Positions 32,585 to 33,366 of a DNA stretch of 33,366 nt are shown in pieces. The position numbers and the translations under genes were made by a program. The notes under the pieces were generated by a model. It searched no databases. It worked only from the letters and a program-made list of their open reading frames with translations, and was not told where the DNA came from. Source of the stretch: Gammaproteobacteria bacterium (GTDB lineage: Bacteria > Pseudomonadota > Gammaproteobacteria > VBWC01); NCBI GenBank assembly GCA_006218035.1, contig VBWC01000019.1, positions 1 through 33,366 of the forward strand. The letters run 5' to 3'. Each line of letters begins with the position of its first letter. Position 1 is the first letter of the stretch.

Positions 32585-33313
32585 ATGTCATCACCTCATA
32601 GTCCGAATCAGAACCATCTTCTCGCCGCCTTGCCCGCGGCGGAATTCGAGCGCCTGGCGGCGCATCTGGAACTGGTGCCGATGCTGCTCGGTGAAATGCT
32701 CTACGAACCCGGCGAACAGTTGCAGCACGCCTATTTCCCCACCACCGCCATCGTGTCGCTGCACTATGTCATGGAGTCTGGCGCTTCGGCCGAAACCGCG
32801 GGCGTGGGTAATGAAGGCGTGATCGGTATTTCGCTGTTCATGGGCGGGGGTACCACGCCAAGCTCGGCCGTGGTGCAGACCGCGGGCCACGCTTACCGGC
32901 TGGAGAGCCGCTTGCTGATGCAGGAATTCAATCGCGCCGGCCTGATGCAGCGTTTGTTGTTGCGCTACACCCAGGCACTGATTACCCAGATGACCCAGAC
33001 TGCGGCCTGCAATCGGCACCACTCGGTAGAACAGCAGCTGTGCCGCTGGCTGTTGCTGACCCTCGATCGATTGCCTTCGAACGAATTGATCATGACGCAG
33101 GAACTTGTCGCCGGCATGCTGGGCGTGCGCCGGGAAGGTATTACGGAGGCCGCCGGGAAGTTGAAGCATGCCGGTTATATTCGCTACCGCCGTGGCCACA
33201 TTACAGTGCTTGAGCGGTCCGGCCTGGAGGCCCACGCGTGCGAATGCTACACCGTGGTCAAGAAGGAATTGAGCCGTCTGCTCTCCGATGTGCGGTGCCG
33301 TGACGTTGCCTAG
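32585..33313 (+). CDS. Crp/Fnr-family transcriptional regulator, copy 3
   Basis: 242 residues, last gene of the signalling operon, 24 bp after the receiver-PAS gene. Its sequence closely tracks the regulator at 16619-17335: LAALPAAEFERL, LYEPGEQLQHAYFPTTAIVSLHYVM, GNEGVIGISLFMGG, LLLRYTQALITQMTQTAACNRHHSVEQQLCRWLLLTLDRLPSNELIMTQEL, HTH MLGVRREGITEAAGKL, tail ACECY. Relative to E. coli CRP, Arg180 and Glu181 are kept and Arg185 becomes Glu. No cAMP cassette is visible. Placing a DNA-binding protein at the end of a kinase/c-di-GMP operon suggests it supplies the transcriptional output, possibly on the dyads found here. Confidence 0.94.
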   Translation: MSSPHSPNQNHLLAALPAAEFERLAAHLELVPMLLGEMLYEPGEQLQHAYFPTTAIVSLHYVMESGASAETAGVGNEGVIGISLFMGGGTTPSSAVVQTAGHAYRLESRLLMQEFNRAGLMQRLLLRYTQALITQMTQTAACNRHHSVEQQLCRWLLLTLDRLPSNELIMTQELVAGMLGVRREGITEAAGKLKHAGYIRYRRGHITVLERSGLEAHACECYTVVKKELSRLLSDVRCRDVA

Positions 33314-33314
33314 C

Positions 33315-33366
33315 AGGATGTTGAAAAAGTCCATCCATGGCCTTTTTCAACGCGCAAAGCAAAAAA
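33315..33366 (+). repeat. Second copy of the 15966 element, cut by the window end
   Basis: Starting 2 bp after the regulator stop, AGGATGTTG...CGCGCAAAGCAAA repeats the left end of the element at 15966 over about 47 bp with four base differences. The left hairpin is kept through paired changes: GTTGAAAAAG/CTTTTTCAAC here, GTTGGAAAAG/CTTTTCCAAC there. Confidence 0.75.

Noticed and set aside
32591-33334. 247-codon minus-strand frame opposite the third Crp-type gene
   Set aside because: The same shadow appears opposite copy 1, as expected from complementing a conserved gene; no independent evidence.

Overview
The window looks like chromosomal DNA of a GC-rich proteobacterium, most likely near the beta/gamma border. 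The evidence is family-level only: phosphoketolase plus acetate kinase, PA2778/PA2779-type genes, an ExeA/exosortase-type ATPase, many PAS/GGDEF/EAL proteins, three Crp/Fnr paralogues and REP/RAYT-type repeats. There is no rRNA, tRNA, phage module or CRISPR array, and the species cannot be named.

Layout. (1) 1-1870 is a repeat-rich patch. One lower-GC gene with nucleotide-cyclase-like motifs sits between inverted REP copies, next to the wreck of a REP-associated transposase. (2) 1868-8984, all minus strand, is a central-carbon block. It reads HAD-phosphatase fragment, transaldolase, cardiolipin synthase, a collapsed alpha-glucan phosphorylase, acetate kinase, phosphoketolase. The intact enzymes would run a phosphoketolase route from sugar phosphates to acetyl phosphate, acetate and ATP; two other members are decayed. 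(3) 9392-13456, minus strand, holds a coiled-coil protein, a BON lipoprotein, a REC-PAS-GGDEF-EAL protein with an Asn at the usual phospho-Asp position, and a DUF2892 membrane protein with a clear terminator. (4) 14033-15933, plus strand, has two PA2779-like double-glycine membrane proteins and a PA2778-like C39 peptidase lipoprotein. (5) 16619-18490 has two Crp/Fnr-type regulators, the first behind a candidate promoter with a G10 tract in its spacer. (6) 18818-20177 has a SYLF-domain protein and a frameshifted DUF2934 gene. (7) 20178-26246, minus strand, is a three-gene envelope operon: AAA ATPase with a membrane segment and an NTF2-like domain, an outer-membrane barrel protein, and a roughly 1000-residue Ig-like lipoprotein. 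(8) 27328-33313, plus strand, is a signalling operon: multi-PAS hybrid histidine kinase, REC-GGDEF, REC-PAS and a third Crp/Fnr regulator.

The most useful new observation is a 16-bp dyad, best form TGTGCGGTACCGCACA, that occurs five times. Every copy is intergenic, 109-240 bp upstream of a gene: the GGDEF-EAL gene, the PA2779 cluster, the SYLF gene, the ATPase-barrel-lipoprotein operon and the kinase operon. It has the TGTG-N8-CACA geometry of Crp sites, and the window encodes three Crp-like proteins that keep one or both of the key recognition-helix residues. This suggests one regulon joining envelope-stress, c-di-GMP and surface functions.

The best candidates for an undescribed system are the ATPase/barrel/Ig-lipoprotein operon and the C39-peptidase/double-glycine protein cluster, both with this dyad upstream.
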